Position numbers and translations under genes: made by a program. A DNA stretch of 64,000 nt from G965220205 sp965220205 (GTDB lineage Bacteria > Chloroflexota > Dehalococcoidia > Lucifugimonadales > Australimonadaceae): the NCBI GenBank assembly GCA_965220205.1, contig OZ244812.1, positions 2,604,001 to 2,668,000 of the forward strand, given 5' to 3'. Positions 26,032 through 34,488 of this stretch are shown here, piece by piece; position 1 is the stretch's first letter; each line of letters starts with the position of its first letter. The notes below the pieces were generated by a model, which saw only the letters and a list, made by a program, of their open reading frames with translations, was not told where the DNA came from and ran no database searches.

Positions 26032-27051
26032 CTACAGCCGCTCCTCGCTGATGACGACCTCTTCGGGGAAGATCTCATCCCAGGGCTGCTTCCGCGGGGA
26101 GAGGCCCTGCTGAGCCGAGAACGTCTGCGCCATGTCGAACGCCTTCGCGTTCGCTCGCACGCCGTACGCGAACGGGTCCGGCCCGAAGACCTCGGTGATC
26201 TCGCGGAGGTACTGCGGCGCGAACATCAGCAGCGTCGGCGGACTCTGCTTCAGCCGCTGGATGGCGAGCCGCTTCGCCTCCTCGAAGGCCACCATGAGGC
26301 TGACGGCGACCCACGGGTGCTCCGCGAGGATGCTCTCCCGCACGACCGTCGTGTGGTGCGGCGGGTACACCCCGTGCTTGCCGAAGAAGCGCACCGCCTC
26401 GCCTCGCGGGTCCTGGAACAGGAGCGGAAACTCCGGGTCCTGTGAGATGTCGCGCCGCGTCCGGTCGATGCCTCCTCCTCCGCCGTAGCCGATCGACGCG
26501 TCGAGGTCGCCCGCGAGGTACATCGTGCTGAAGTCGGTCGTTGCGTACCGCAGGTCGATGTCTTCGGGCGTCTCCAGCCCCGCCTCGCGCGAGGCTCCGG
26601 TGTGGCTGTAGTGCTCGCCCCGCTCTTGGAACCAGACGAGGTCGCGGGGCTCGACTCCCCACTCGAGGTTGAGAATCCCCCGCGTCCACAGTCCCACCGA
26701 CTGCTGGTAGTCGCCGATTCCGAACCGGCGACCCTTCAAGTCCTCCGGGTGGTCGTGCCGGATGCCGGAGCCCTTGCGGATGACGATGTTCGTGTAGGAG
26801 AAGGTGCGGTTGTGGAAGACCGGCAACATGCGGTAGGGCCAGCCCGTGGGCCGCATCCGCAGGTACGACGACATCGACATCTCGGAGAGGTCGTAGCGCC
26901 GAAACTTGATCTGCTCGTAGAAGACGCGCGGCACGGCGCCGGGCATGCCCTGGTAATCGAGCTCGATGCCGTCGGGCTTCACCTCGCCCGTGATCAGCGG
27001 CAGGACTCGATCATAGGCTGTCATGGCGAAGGAGAGCTTCAGATCGGCCAT
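26032..27051 (-). CDS. 4,5-dihydroxyphthalate decarboxylase-like protein (Pht5 family)
   Basis: A 339-residue protein beginning MADLKLSFAMTAYDRVLPLITGE, with GAGGAGG before the ATG. The sequence pattern (GIELDYQGMPG, FYEQIKFRRYDLSEMSMSSY, PVFHNRTFSYTNIVIR) is that of 4,5-dihydroxyphthalate decarboxylase, which shares the fold of periplasmic binding proteins but acts in the cytoplasm; no signal peptide is present. It would turn 4,5-dihydroxyphthalate into protocatechuate. It is the last gene of a minus-strand trio after a Gfo/Idh dehydrogenase and a Rieske oxygenase, the same three functions as pht3-pht4-pht5. The exact substrate may be a different dicarboxylate. Confidence 0.8.
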   Translation of the reverse strand: MADLKLSFAMTAYDRVLPLITGEVKPDGIELDYQGMPGAVPRVFYEQIKFRRYDLSEMSMSSYLRMRPTGWPYRMLPVFHNRTFSYTNIVIRKGSGIRHDHPEDLKGRRFGIGDYQQSVGLWTRGILNLEWGVEPRDLVWFQERGEHYSHTGASREAGLETPEDIDLRYATTDFSTMYLAGDLDASIGYGGGGGIDRTRRDISQDPEFPLLFQDPRGEAVRFFGKHGVYPPHHTTVVRESILAEHPWVAVSLMVAFEEAKRLAIQRLKQSPPTLLMFAPQYLREITEVFGPDPFAYGVRANAKAFDMAQTFSAQQGLSPRKQPWDEIFPEEVVISEERL

Positions 27052-27096
27052 ACAACGCCTCCTCGGTCGCGGCTCGGCTACCGCTCGGGCGGCCGC

Positions 27097-28308
27097 CTAC
27101 GCGTCGACCGTTCGGGTCTGGTGGGCGAGGTGGACCTCGGCCCGCTCGCGTCCCGACTCTTCGATCGCGAGGAGGACCTCCAGGGTCGCCTTGCCCCATC
27201 GCCCGTCCGCCGGCAGTTCTTTGCCGTTCACGATTGCATCGTAGAAGCTGTCGATCCGTCCGTCGCGCCCGTCCTTCGGACCCCGGAGCTCGATCTCCCA
27301 GCGCGACTCGTCGCCGTACACGTCGAGACCGTTCGGCGACATGCGCACGTCCGCATGGTCGAAACTGATCATCATCGGCCCGCCGAGAATCCAGCCGCCC
27401 GACGGGGCCTCTACCGCGCGCGGCTGGACGCTGCTCCGTTCGCCGCCGTAACGCTCGTCCCGCGCGGCCTGCGCCTCCCACTCCGCGCTCGGCGCGGCCC
27501 GCAACTCTGCGCGCGCGGCCGCGTGCTCCGACGGGTCGACCGAGCCCACGCCGTAGACGAGCTCGCGGGAGTTGTAGTGGTCGTACCCGCTGAACACAGC
27601 GGTTGCGACCGCGCCCTCCTCGAAGTCGAGGTAGGCGGCGTGCGCGCCGGTCACGCGCCTGCTGTCGTCCCACGCGCTCGCCAGGCCGCGCACCGAACGC
27701 ACGAGCCCCCCGCCGATCGTCCGCAGGATGTCCAGCTGGTGCGGGCCCTGCCGCCAGAGCGCTCCGCCTCCCCACTCGGGCGTCAGCTCCTCCGGCGTGC
27801 GGGGACGGTAGAGCCAGTCCGCGTAGCGCCAGCTGTTGATCATCCGCAGCCGGCCCAGCTCGCCCGAGGCGACCATCTGCCGCACCCGCGCCACCCGCGG
27901 CTCGAAGCTGTGCTTCACGTTCACGCCGAGCAGCACGCCGTTGCGGTCGGCTGCGTCGATCATCACGTCAGCCGCGTCGAGGGCAATGGTCATCGGCTTC
28001 TCGATCAGGACGTGCTTGCGCGCCTCGAGCGCGAGCCGCGCGTGCTCAGAGTGGAACCGGTTCGGCGTCGCGATGTACACGAGGTCCACGTTGGCCGAGG
28101 AGCACAGCGCCTCCGCCGAGTCGTAGGTGTCGGCGTCGGGGAAGTCCTTGGCGAACCGCCCAAGGATCTCCGCGTCGATGTCCGCCGCGGCCACGATGCG
28201 GACGTTGTCGCGGTACGCGAACTTGCTAATCATGCCTCGGGCGGCGCCGCCGAGACCAATGATGCCGACGCCCAGAACGGGCCCGTTCCTGCTGCTGTCG
28301 CTGCTCAC
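27097..28308 (-). CDS. Gfo/Idh/MocA family oxidoreductase, possible dihydrodiol dehydrogenase (Pht4-like)
   Basis: A 403-residue protein with the Rossmann motif GVGIIGLGGAARGMISKF near the N-terminus, the family motif EKPMTIALDAADVM around residue 100, and the C-terminal alpha/beta domain. The P. putida phthalate dihydrodiol dehydrogenase Pht4 belongs to this family. Given a Rieske gene 76 nt upstream and a Pht5-like gene 45 nt downstream, NAD-dependent rearomatisation of a cis-dihydrodiol is a reasonable inference. Many Gfo/Idh proteins act on sugars, so sequence alone does not decide. Confidence 0.8.
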   Translation of the reverse strand: MSSDSSRNGPVLGVGIIGLGGAARGMISKFAYRDNVRIVAAADIDAEILGRFAKDFPDADTYDSAEALCSSANVDLVYIATPNRFHSEHARLALEARKHVLIEKPMTIALDAADVMIDAADRNGVLLGVNVKHSFEPRVARVRQMVASGELGRLRMINSWRYADWLYRPRTPEELTPEWGGGALWRQGPHQLDILRTIGGGLVRSVRGLASAWDDSRRVTGAHAAYLDFEEGAVATAVFSGYDHYNSRELVYGVGSVDPSEHAAARAELRAAPSAEWEAQAARDERYGGERSSVQPRAVEAPSGGWILGGPMMISFDHADVRMSPNGLDVYGDESRWEIELRGPKDGRDGRIDSFYDAIVNGKELPADGRWGKATLEVLLAIEESGRERAEVHLAHQTRTVDA

Positions 28309-28384
28309 GCGCTCACCTCGCTGCCGGCGCCTTGAATACTGCGCCCCCGGCTGGCGGGCCGGGGGCGGCGGAGTCTGTGGTTGC

Positions 28385-29722
28385 CTACTGCACGCCCGCC
28401 TTGGCGAGCCTCGGTGCGTTGGCAGGCGTCTCGGATAGCACCGCGCCCGCCTTCTTCGCGCGCTCGCGGTTGACCGGGCTGTACTTGCCGGAGTTGCCAG
28501 TCGAGATAGCGCCTTCGCGGCCCGGCGCGCCGCCCCGCGTGAAGAAGTCGCCCTCCATCGCCTCGAACGGCGTCACCACGCACTGGTTCTTGGCCGGGTC
28601 GCGGAATGTGTTCATCGGGTCGCCGCCGTCCGCGACGATCTTCAACTGCTCGTGGAGCAGCCGCCGGTAGACGATGAGCCCCCGGTCCGACTCGCCAAGC
28701 TTCTCCTTCTGCCGCTCGGACACCGGGCCCTGCGACATCCACGCCACGTTGTCCTGGCCCGCGTTGTGGTCCAGGAGCGACCACACGGGAATCCCCTCCA
28801 CGTCGGCGCCCGGCAGCGGGATACGGTAGTAGGGGATCTCCTCGTCGGCCTGAGGGGGCGCGGTCGTGCCCTCGGGCACGCGGTGCGTGTTGTAGTAGTA
28901 GTACATCGTGTTGTGGTCGTCGATCGGCACCCGTATCTGGAGCGTGCCGCCGGTCCCGCTGCGCAGGATGTTGGGGAACAGCACCGGGTGGCCGATGCGC
29001 CAGTTCGGGTTGTCTTCGTCGTCGCCTTCCAACACGCGCCGCTTCACGATCCCGTGCTCGAACACGTCGAACCCAATCTTGACGTGAGGTCGAACGTTCG
29101 CCCGGGTCCTCCAGAAGTTGTCGGAGTCGTCCAATGTGCCCAGCCGTTGCAGGACGTAGTTGGACCAGTAGTTGTGCAGCCACTCGACGTGGACGGGGTC
29201 GAGGGAGTTCTCCATGATCTGGAGCCAGTTGCACGGCACCTCCGAGAACCCCACGTCGCGCTCGACGTTCTCGTTGACGAACAGGTCCCACCGGGGTACG
29301 AGCGGGGCCGGCGACGGCCCCATGTACGCGAAGATCATGCCCCGCAACTGCTCGACCGGGTACGAGACGATCTGGACTCGGCTCGCGAACGTGCTGTCGG
29401 GCGCCTCCGCCGGCATCTCATGGCACTGGCCGTTCTCGTCGTACAGCCAGCCGTGGTACGCACAGCGCAGCCCGTGCTCCTCCGGGATGCCGTAGAGCAG
29501 GTTGAACCGTCGGTGCGCGCACGCCGACTCCACGAGCCCGTAGACGCCCGAGCGGTCCCGGTATAGCACCAGGTCCTCGCCCAGCAGCCGCACCGCCTTG
29601 GTCGGGTTCTTCTGCAGCTCCGCCGTCGCGGCGATCGGGAACCAGTACCGCCGCAGCAACTCCCCCATCGGCGTGCCCGGACCCACCTGCGTCAGCCGTT
29701 GGTTCTGTTCTACTGTCAACAT
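28385..29722 (-). CDS. Rieske aromatic oxygenase alpha subunit, copy 4 (phthalate 4,5-dioxygenase-like)
   Basis: A 445-residue protein starting MLTVEQNQRLTQVGPGTPMG. Rieske ligands are C68-x-H70 and C87-x2-H90, and the iron site is D175, H178, H183 in MENSLDPVHVEWLH. The length and layout match phthalate 4,5-dioxygenase oxygenase subunits. It is the first gene of the minus-strand trio with Pht4-like and Pht5-like genes and so is the copy with the best contextual claim to dioxygenation of an aromatic dicarboxylate. No reductase (Pht2) is nearby, and no specific ribosome site stands out upstream. Confidence 0.92.
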   Translation of the reverse strand: MLTVEQNQRLTQVGPGTPMGELLRRYWFPIAATAELQKNPTKAVRLLGEDLVLYRDRSGVYGLVESACAHRRFNLLYGIPEEHGLRCAYHGWLYDENGQCHEMPAEAPDSTFASRVQIVSYPVEQLRGMIFAYMGPSPAPLVPRWDLFVNENVERDVGFSEVPCNWLQIMENSLDPVHVEWLHNYWSNYVLQRLGTLDDSDNFWRTRANVRPHVKIGFDVFEHGIVKRRVLEGDDEDNPNWRIGHPVLFPNILRSGTGGTLQIRVPIDDHNTMYYYYNTHRVPEGTTAPPQADEEIPYYRIPLPGADVEGIPVWSLLDHNAGQDNVAWMSQGPVSERQKEKLGESDRGLIVYRRLLHEQLKIVADGGDPMNTFRDPAKNQCVVTPFEAMEGDFFTRGGAPGREGAISTGNSGKYSPVNRERAKKAGAVLSETPANAPRLAKAGVQ

Positions 29723-29808
29723 GCTCTCACCTCGCCTCTCTCACTGAACTGCGAACTGCGTCTCACTGAATCGCGCTCATCGAATCAAAGGCGGGAAGGA
29801 CGCCGGCG

Positions 29809-30021
29809 CTATGCCAGTCCCTCCGCGTGGGTGCCCTGAATCACGGTGATGACTTCGTCAGCGTGTACGGACCCCTCCGTGCCGTTTATGCCGGGGTCGC
29901 CCATCACGTCAATGTACCGTACGAGGACGGACGCCAGGCCATCCTCCACGCGCACCACTTCCACGAGCGACCCGTCAGCCAGCGCGACCTGGTCGTTGGG
30001 CTTCACATTCGCAAGATTCAT
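29809..30021 (-). CDS. Small conserved-looking hypothetical protein
   Basis: A 70-residue protein, MNLANVKPNDQVALADGSLV..., with a strong AGGAGGGG ribosome site before the ATG. The composition (alternating hydrophobic residues, KPNDQVALADGS, VEVVRVEDG) suggests a small beta-barrel or KOW/SH3-like fold. It lies 86 nt upstream of Rieske copy 4 on the same strand and could be a small accessory of that operon. I do not recognise a family. Confidence 0.6.
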   Translation of the reverse strand: MNLANVKPNDQVALADGSLVEVVRVEDGLASVLVRYIDVMGDPGINGTEGSVHADEVITVIQGTHAEGLA

Positions 30022-30234
30022 CGCCCCTCCTGTCCCCGGAGCCGGAAGCGTCGTTACGGGAAGGTCTACCGGAAATCGGAGCGAGAATCAATGCCCCGGC
30101 GAGCGCCGCTCCCGACCCCACAGAGGCTGACAGACTGGCCCGCGCAGTTGCGCATCGCCGAGCCGGGCGTATTCTTCTCCGCACAGTATTCGTGTCCGAC
30201 CAACGCGTCGAGACCGCGACGGAGAGGTGGAGCC

Positions 30235-31452
30235 ATGGCCGACAACGACCCTCGCGACTACAAGCGGTTCTCCCTGGCAGAGCGCGACCGGCGGTGGGCG
30301 GCCGTGCGCGCGCTCATGGAGCGCGGTGGCGTCGACGTCATCATCGCTCCGCCCAACAACGGCAACTCCACCGACTGGCAGGCCGACGCGCGCTACCTCT
30401 CGCACTGCGGCGGCGGCCCGGACGCCAGCATCGGGTGCGTGTTCCCGTTGAACGACCCTGTCAGCGTCGTCGCGACGTCTGCCGTCCGTTGGGGCCCGCG
30501 TGTCCAGGACTGGGTCGAGGACGTCCGCGAGGCGGACCGCGCCTACGGCGCGGCCATTGCCGAGCGGCTGCGCGAGCTGAACGCCGACGGCAAGCGCATC
30601 GGCGTCTGCGGCCTCGCCGGCGGCACCCGCACTCCCGAGGGGACCATCTTCCACGGGACCTACGACGCCATCGTCAAGGCCGTCCCGGAAGCCGAACTCG
30701 TGAACGCTACCGATCTCCTGCAAGAGGCCCGTTGCAGGAAGAGCGGCGAAGAGATCGAGGCGTTGCAGCACTCCGTGGACCTGGTCGAGCTGGCCTACGA
30801 AGCGGAGCTCGAGTGGGCGGGCAGGCCGGGCGTCCGCGACTACGAAGTCTGGGCCGCCGCCATGAACGCCGTCTTCAGCCGCGGCAGCGAGCTCTCGGTG
30901 CACTACAACTGGGTCGCCGACCAGCGCTACACCCGCACGATGACCCGCCCCGAGTGGCGTGTGCTCGAGGACGGCGACATGATCAACAACGAGCTCGAGT
31001 CGTCCATCAACGGCTACCGCGCGCAGCAAACGCGGGTCGTCGCGGTGCGGCGGTGCGATCCGGTCTATCTTGAGCTCATGGACTTCCACCGCGAGATGTA
31101 CAACCGGCTGCTCGAATACATGAGGCCGGGCGTCACCCTCGCCGAGGTGATAGCCAAGGTGCGGGGCCTCGGCAAGGAGCTATGCCCGGCGACAGGAGCG
31201 CTCGCGGGCGGCGGCGCGCGCATGGTCTGCCATGGCCGCGGGCTCGGCGACGACATCCCGCTGGCCACTAACGACGAGGCGGTGAAGCGCTACGGCGACT
31301 GGCAGTTCCCCGAAGACGGCGTGTTCATCGTCAAGCCAGGCGTGTTCACGGGCAGCGGCGTCAGCCTCGGTTGGGGCGACACCTGCCGGGTCACGCCCAA
31401 CGGGACCGTGCGCATGGGCAAGGCTCCGCACGAGATGATGATCGCCGGGTAG
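30235..31452 (+). CDS. M24-fold (creatinase/aminopeptidase P-like) protein lacking metal ligands, copy C
   Basis: A 405-residue protein from the ATG at 30235, after GGAGAGGTGGAG. It shares LAERDRRWAAVRALMERGGVD and CHGRGLGDDIPL with copy B. At the metal positions it reads INNELESSINGYRAQQ in place of the DxG...D pair and FIVKPGVFTGSG in place of the VEPG Glu segment, so the dinuclear site of peptidases is missing. It stands alone between a minus-strand Rieske operon and the solute-binding genes. C-N hydrolysis in the manner of creatinase is a hypothesis. Confidence 0.82.
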   Translation: MADNDPRDYKRFSLAERDRRWAAVRALMERGGVDVIIAPPNNGNSTDWQADARYLSHCGGGPDASIGCVFPLNDPVSVVATSAVRWGPRVQDWVEDVREADRAYGAAIAERLRELNADGKRIGVCGLAGGTRTPEGTIFHGTYDAIVKAVPEAELVNATDLLQEARCRKSGEEIEALQHSVDLVELAYEAELEWAGRPGVRDYEVWAAAMNAVFSRGSELSVHYNWVADQRYTRTMTRPEWRVLEDGDMINNELESSINGYRAQQTRVVAVRRCDPVYLELMDFHREMYNRLLEYMRPGVTLAEVIAKVRGLGKELCPATGALAGGGARMVCHGRGLGDDIPLATNDEAVKRYGDWQFPEDGVFIVKPGVFTGSGVSLGWGDTCRVTPNGTVRMGKAPHEMMIAG

Positions 31453-31625
31453 CCGGCGCATCCGGTTGCGTTCGTCGCGTGTAGTGGTGTTGACCGCGCC
31501 GTGCGGTTAGTACACCATAGGGCGCAGCCTGCGCGGCCTGGTCAGTTCGGCTTGGCCATGAACTATGGGGACGGGCGCTAACGAGCAGGACTTGAACACA
31601 GAAGTTTGAAGTAGAAGGGGACTCA

Positions 31626-32927
31626 ATGACGATTCGGCAATCTATTCGACTGCTGCTGCCCTTGGCGGCGATTCTTGGCCTGCTCGCCGCGGCGTGCGGC
31701 TCGGAGCCGACGGCGACGCCGCGGCCCACGCCGACGTCGGCGCCCGTGCCCACGGCCACACCCGTGCCCACGGCCACGCCCGTGCCGACGCTCGCGCCCG
31801 GCGTCACGCCGCCGCCCCCCGCCCCGACCCCCACGCCGACCGTGGACACCCAGGCCATTTTCGAGGCTGAGTGGGCCGAGCTCGTGGCGGCGGCGCAGGA
31901 GGAGGGCGAGTTGGTCCTGAACCTGGGGGGCGGCGCGGGCCGCGTCTTCCAGAACCACCTCGACGCCTTCCAGGAGAAGTTCGAGCTCGAGCTGGTCGTC
32001 GGGCGCGGACGGGCCACCGACCAGTTCGACAGGATCCTGGCCGAGCGCGGCAATGGCATCTTTGCGGTTGACGTGGGCCACTCGGGCGCGACGTCGCTCA
32101 ACCTCCGACTGATACCGGCAGGCGTCATAGCCCCCCTGAAGCCGCTGCTGTTCGAGCCGACGGTCATCGACGAATCGCTCTGGCTCAACGGCAGGCACTA
32201 CTACGCTGACATAGAGCAGGAGCTCGTCTTCCTCTTCAGCGGCGACAGCGCTGATGACCGGTTGCCCTCGTGGTACAACTCCGACGAGGTCTCGGAAGAC
32301 CTTCTCCCGACGAGTCCCTTCGACCTGTTCGAGAAGCCCGAATGGAAGGGCAGGCTGACGATGATGCCGCCTACCACAGTGGGCGCCGGCGGCAACTGGT
32401 TCAGCCTCTACGTTCACCCGGACTTCGGTCCCGAGTGGGTTGAGCGGTTCATCCGGGAGATGGAGGTCTTCTTCACGGAGGACAACCGCCTGCAGATCGA
32501 CGGGCTTGCCAAGGGCAAGTTCTGGGGAACGATGGGCGGCACGGGAGCCCAGGACCCCGCCGACCTTCAGGAGCAGGGGTTGCCCATCGAGCGCGGGCCC
32601 TTCGTGACTACAGCCGAGTCCATCAGGGCGACGAGTTCCGCCAACTCCGTCTATATCTTCGATCAGGCGCCGCACCCGAACGCGGCGAAGCTGTACGTCA
32701 ACTGGTTCCTCTCGAAGGAGGGGCAGCAACTCTACCAGAACGACGAAATCAATCCCGGCCTGGACCCGTCGTTGCGGGAGGACCTGGAGCCCGGGACAAC
32801 CCGGCCCGAGCACATCAGGGTTCCTGGGAACACCTACGAGTTGACCCTCTGGGCGCCGGAGAACGTGGCGAAGAACCTAGAGGCCACCGAATTCGCCTCG
32901 CGGATATACCGGGAGGTCTACGAATAG
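31626..32927 (+). CDS. ABC transporter solute-binding lipoprotein (Fe3+/FbpA-like class), copy 1
   Basis: A 433-residue lipoprotein: signal MTIRQSIRLLLPLAAILGLL with lipobox LAAAC, a Pro/Thr/Val linker (about residues 25-75, repeats of TPVPTA), then a family-1 extracellular solute-binding domain (LVAAAQEEGELVLNLGGG, FAVDVGHSGAT, EKPEWKGRLTMM, PHPNAAKLYVNWFLSKEGQ). This class delivers ferric iron, thiamine or small organics to FbpB-type permeases. The next gene is a tandem paralogue of identical length and the permease follows. In this catabolic setting an organic ligand is as likely as iron. Tyr pairs typical of FbpA iron ligands are not obvious. Confidence 0.88.
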   Translation: MTIRQSIRLLLPLAAILGLLAAACGSEPTATPRPTPTSAPVPTATPVPTATPVPTLAPGVTPPPPAPTPTPTVDTQAIFEAEWAELVAAAQEEGELVLNLGGGAGRVFQNHLDAFQEKFELELVVGRGRATDQFDRILAERGNGIFAVDVGHSGATSLNLRLIPAGVIAPLKPLLFEPTVIDESLWLNGRHYYADIEQELVFLFSGDSADDRLPSWYNSDEVSEDLLPTSPFDLFEKPEWKGRLTMMPPTTVGAGGNWFSLYVHPDFGPEWVERFIREMEVFFTEDNRLQIDGLAKGKFWGTMGGTGAQDPADLQEQGLPIERGPFVTTAESIRATSSANSVYIFDQAPHPNAAKLYVNWFLSKEGQQLYQNDEINPGLDPSLREDLEPGTTRPEHIRVPGNTYELTLWAPENVAKNLEATEFASRIYREVYE

Positions 32928-33000
32928 AGCGGACGCCCAGCGCCGGTTGGTCGGCCACGGGATGAGTTCGGAGGAGTGCGATCAAGCAGAAGGAGATGCA

Positions 33001-34302
33001 ATGAGAATTCGGCAATCTACCCAGTTGCTGCTGCCCGTTGTAGCAGTTCTTGCGCTCCTCGCCGCAGCGTGCGGCTCGGAGCCGACGCCGACGCCGCGGC
33101 CCACGCCGACGTCGGCGCCCGCCCCGACGTCGACGCCCGTGCCCACGGCCACGCCCGTGCCGACGCTCGCGCCCGGCGTCACGCCGCCGCCCCCCGCCCC
33201 GACGCCCACGCCGACGGTGGACACCCAGGCCATCTTCCAGGCCGAGTGGGACACGCTCGTGGCGGCGGCGCAGGAGGAAGGCGAGGTGGTCCTCAACCTG
33301 GGGGGCGGCGCGGGCCGAAGCTTCCAGCACCACCTCGATACATTCGAGCAGGAGTTCGGGATTTCGTTGGTCGTCGGGCGCGGACGGGCCAGCGAGCAGT
33401 TCGACAGGATCCTGGCCGAGCGCGGCAATGGCATCTTTGCGGTTGACGTGGGCCACTCGGGCGCAACATCACTCAACCTCCGACTGATACCGGCAGGCGC
33501 CATAGCCCCCTTGAAGCCGCTGCTGTTCGAGCCGACGGTCATCGACGAATCGCTCTGGCTCAACGGCAGGCACTACTACGCTGACATAGAGCAGGAGCGC
33601 GTTTTCCTGTTCAGCGGGAATAGCAGTGAGAATCGTCTGCCCTCTTGGTACAACTCCGACGCGGTCTCGGAAGATCTTCTCCCGACGAGTCCCTTCGACC
33701 TGTTCGACAAGCCTGAATGGAAGGGCAAGCTGACGATGATGCCGCCTACCACAGTGGGCGCCGGCGGCAACTACTTCACGTTGTACGTGCACCCCGAGTT
33801 CGGTCCGGAGTGGGTTGAGCGGTTCATCCGGGAGATGGAGGTCTTCTTCACGGAGGACAACCGCCTGCAGATCGACGGGCTTGCCAAGGGCAAGTTCTGG
33901 GGAACGATGGGCGGCACTGGAGCTCAGCGCCCTCAAGACCTCCAGGAGCAGGGGTTGCCCATCGAGCAGGGGCCCTTCGTGACCGAGACCGAGACCATCC
34001 GGGGGACTGGCTCCTCCAACTCCGTCTATATCTTCAATCAGGCGCCACACCCGAACGCGGCGAAGTTGTACGTGAACTGGCTCCTCTCGAAGGAGGGGCA
34101 GACCATCTACCAGGACGACCCGATCAACCCTGGGCAGGCTGCGTCGCTGCGGGTGGACATCCCACCGGGCACGCTGGACGAAGAGGACATCAGGGACCCG
34201 AACAAGGATTATGAGTTGCTGCTGTGGCACCCGGACAACGTGGCGAAGAACCAAGAGGCCACCGACTTCGCCACGCGGATCTACCGGGAGGTCTACGGAT
34301 AG
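33001..34302 (+). CDS. ABC transporter solute-binding lipoprotein, copy 2
   Basis: A 433-residue tandem paralogue of the preceding gene, with the ATG at 33001 preceded by AAGGAG. Signal MRIRQSTQLLLPVVAVLALL with lipobox LAAAC, the same Pro/Thr linker and the same binding domain. Some segments are almost identical to copy 1 at nucleotide level (for example around 33410-33600 against 32036-32225) while others, such as the middle of the linker and the C-terminal 40 residues, differ more, a mosaic consistent with duplication and later gene conversion. The two proteins probably feed one permease with related ligands. Confidence 0.88.
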   Translation: MRIRQSTQLLLPVVAVLALLAAACGSEPTPTPRPTPTSAPAPTSTPVPTATPVPTLAPGVTPPPPAPTPTPTVDTQAIFQAEWDTLVAAAQEEGEVVLNLGGGAGRSFQHHLDTFEQEFGISLVVGRGRASEQFDRILAERGNGIFAVDVGHSGATSLNLRLIPAGAIAPLKPLLFEPTVIDESLWLNGRHYYADIEQERVFLFSGNSSENRLPSWYNSDAVSEDLLPTSPFDLFDKPEWKGKLTMMPPTTVGAGGNYFTLYVHPEFGPEWVERFIREMEVFFTEDNRLQIDGLAKGKFWGTMGGTGAQRPQDLQEQGLPIEQGPFVTETETIRGTGSSNSVYIFNQAPHPNAAKLYVNWLLSKEGQTIYQDDPINPGQAASLRVDIPPGTLDEEDIRDPNKDYELLLWHPDNVAKNQEATDFATRIYREVYG

Positions 34303-34488
34303 GCAGTGAGTGGCCGGGCTGACGCTCCGCGCGCAGCGCAGGGCGCGGTCCGGCGCAACGGTACGTGAAGCACGGCGGAGCGGGTAGCCTTGAGGACGGC
34401 CCGCCGCCGTGCAGATCGGGCAGCAGTCAGCGGGCCTCGGTGGCTGGCGGGACCGCCCCACGCGACTGAGCTGGGAGGGAACCGGATC

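Noticed and set aside
26032..27051. ABC-transporter substrate-binding protein
   Set aside because: The fold is similar, but there is no signal peptide or lipobox and the motifs and neighbours match 4,5-dihydroxyphthalate decarboxylase.
26602..28335. Plus-strand open frame of 577 codons
   Set aside because: Antisense to the Pht5-like and Pht4-like genes, with no recognisable domain.
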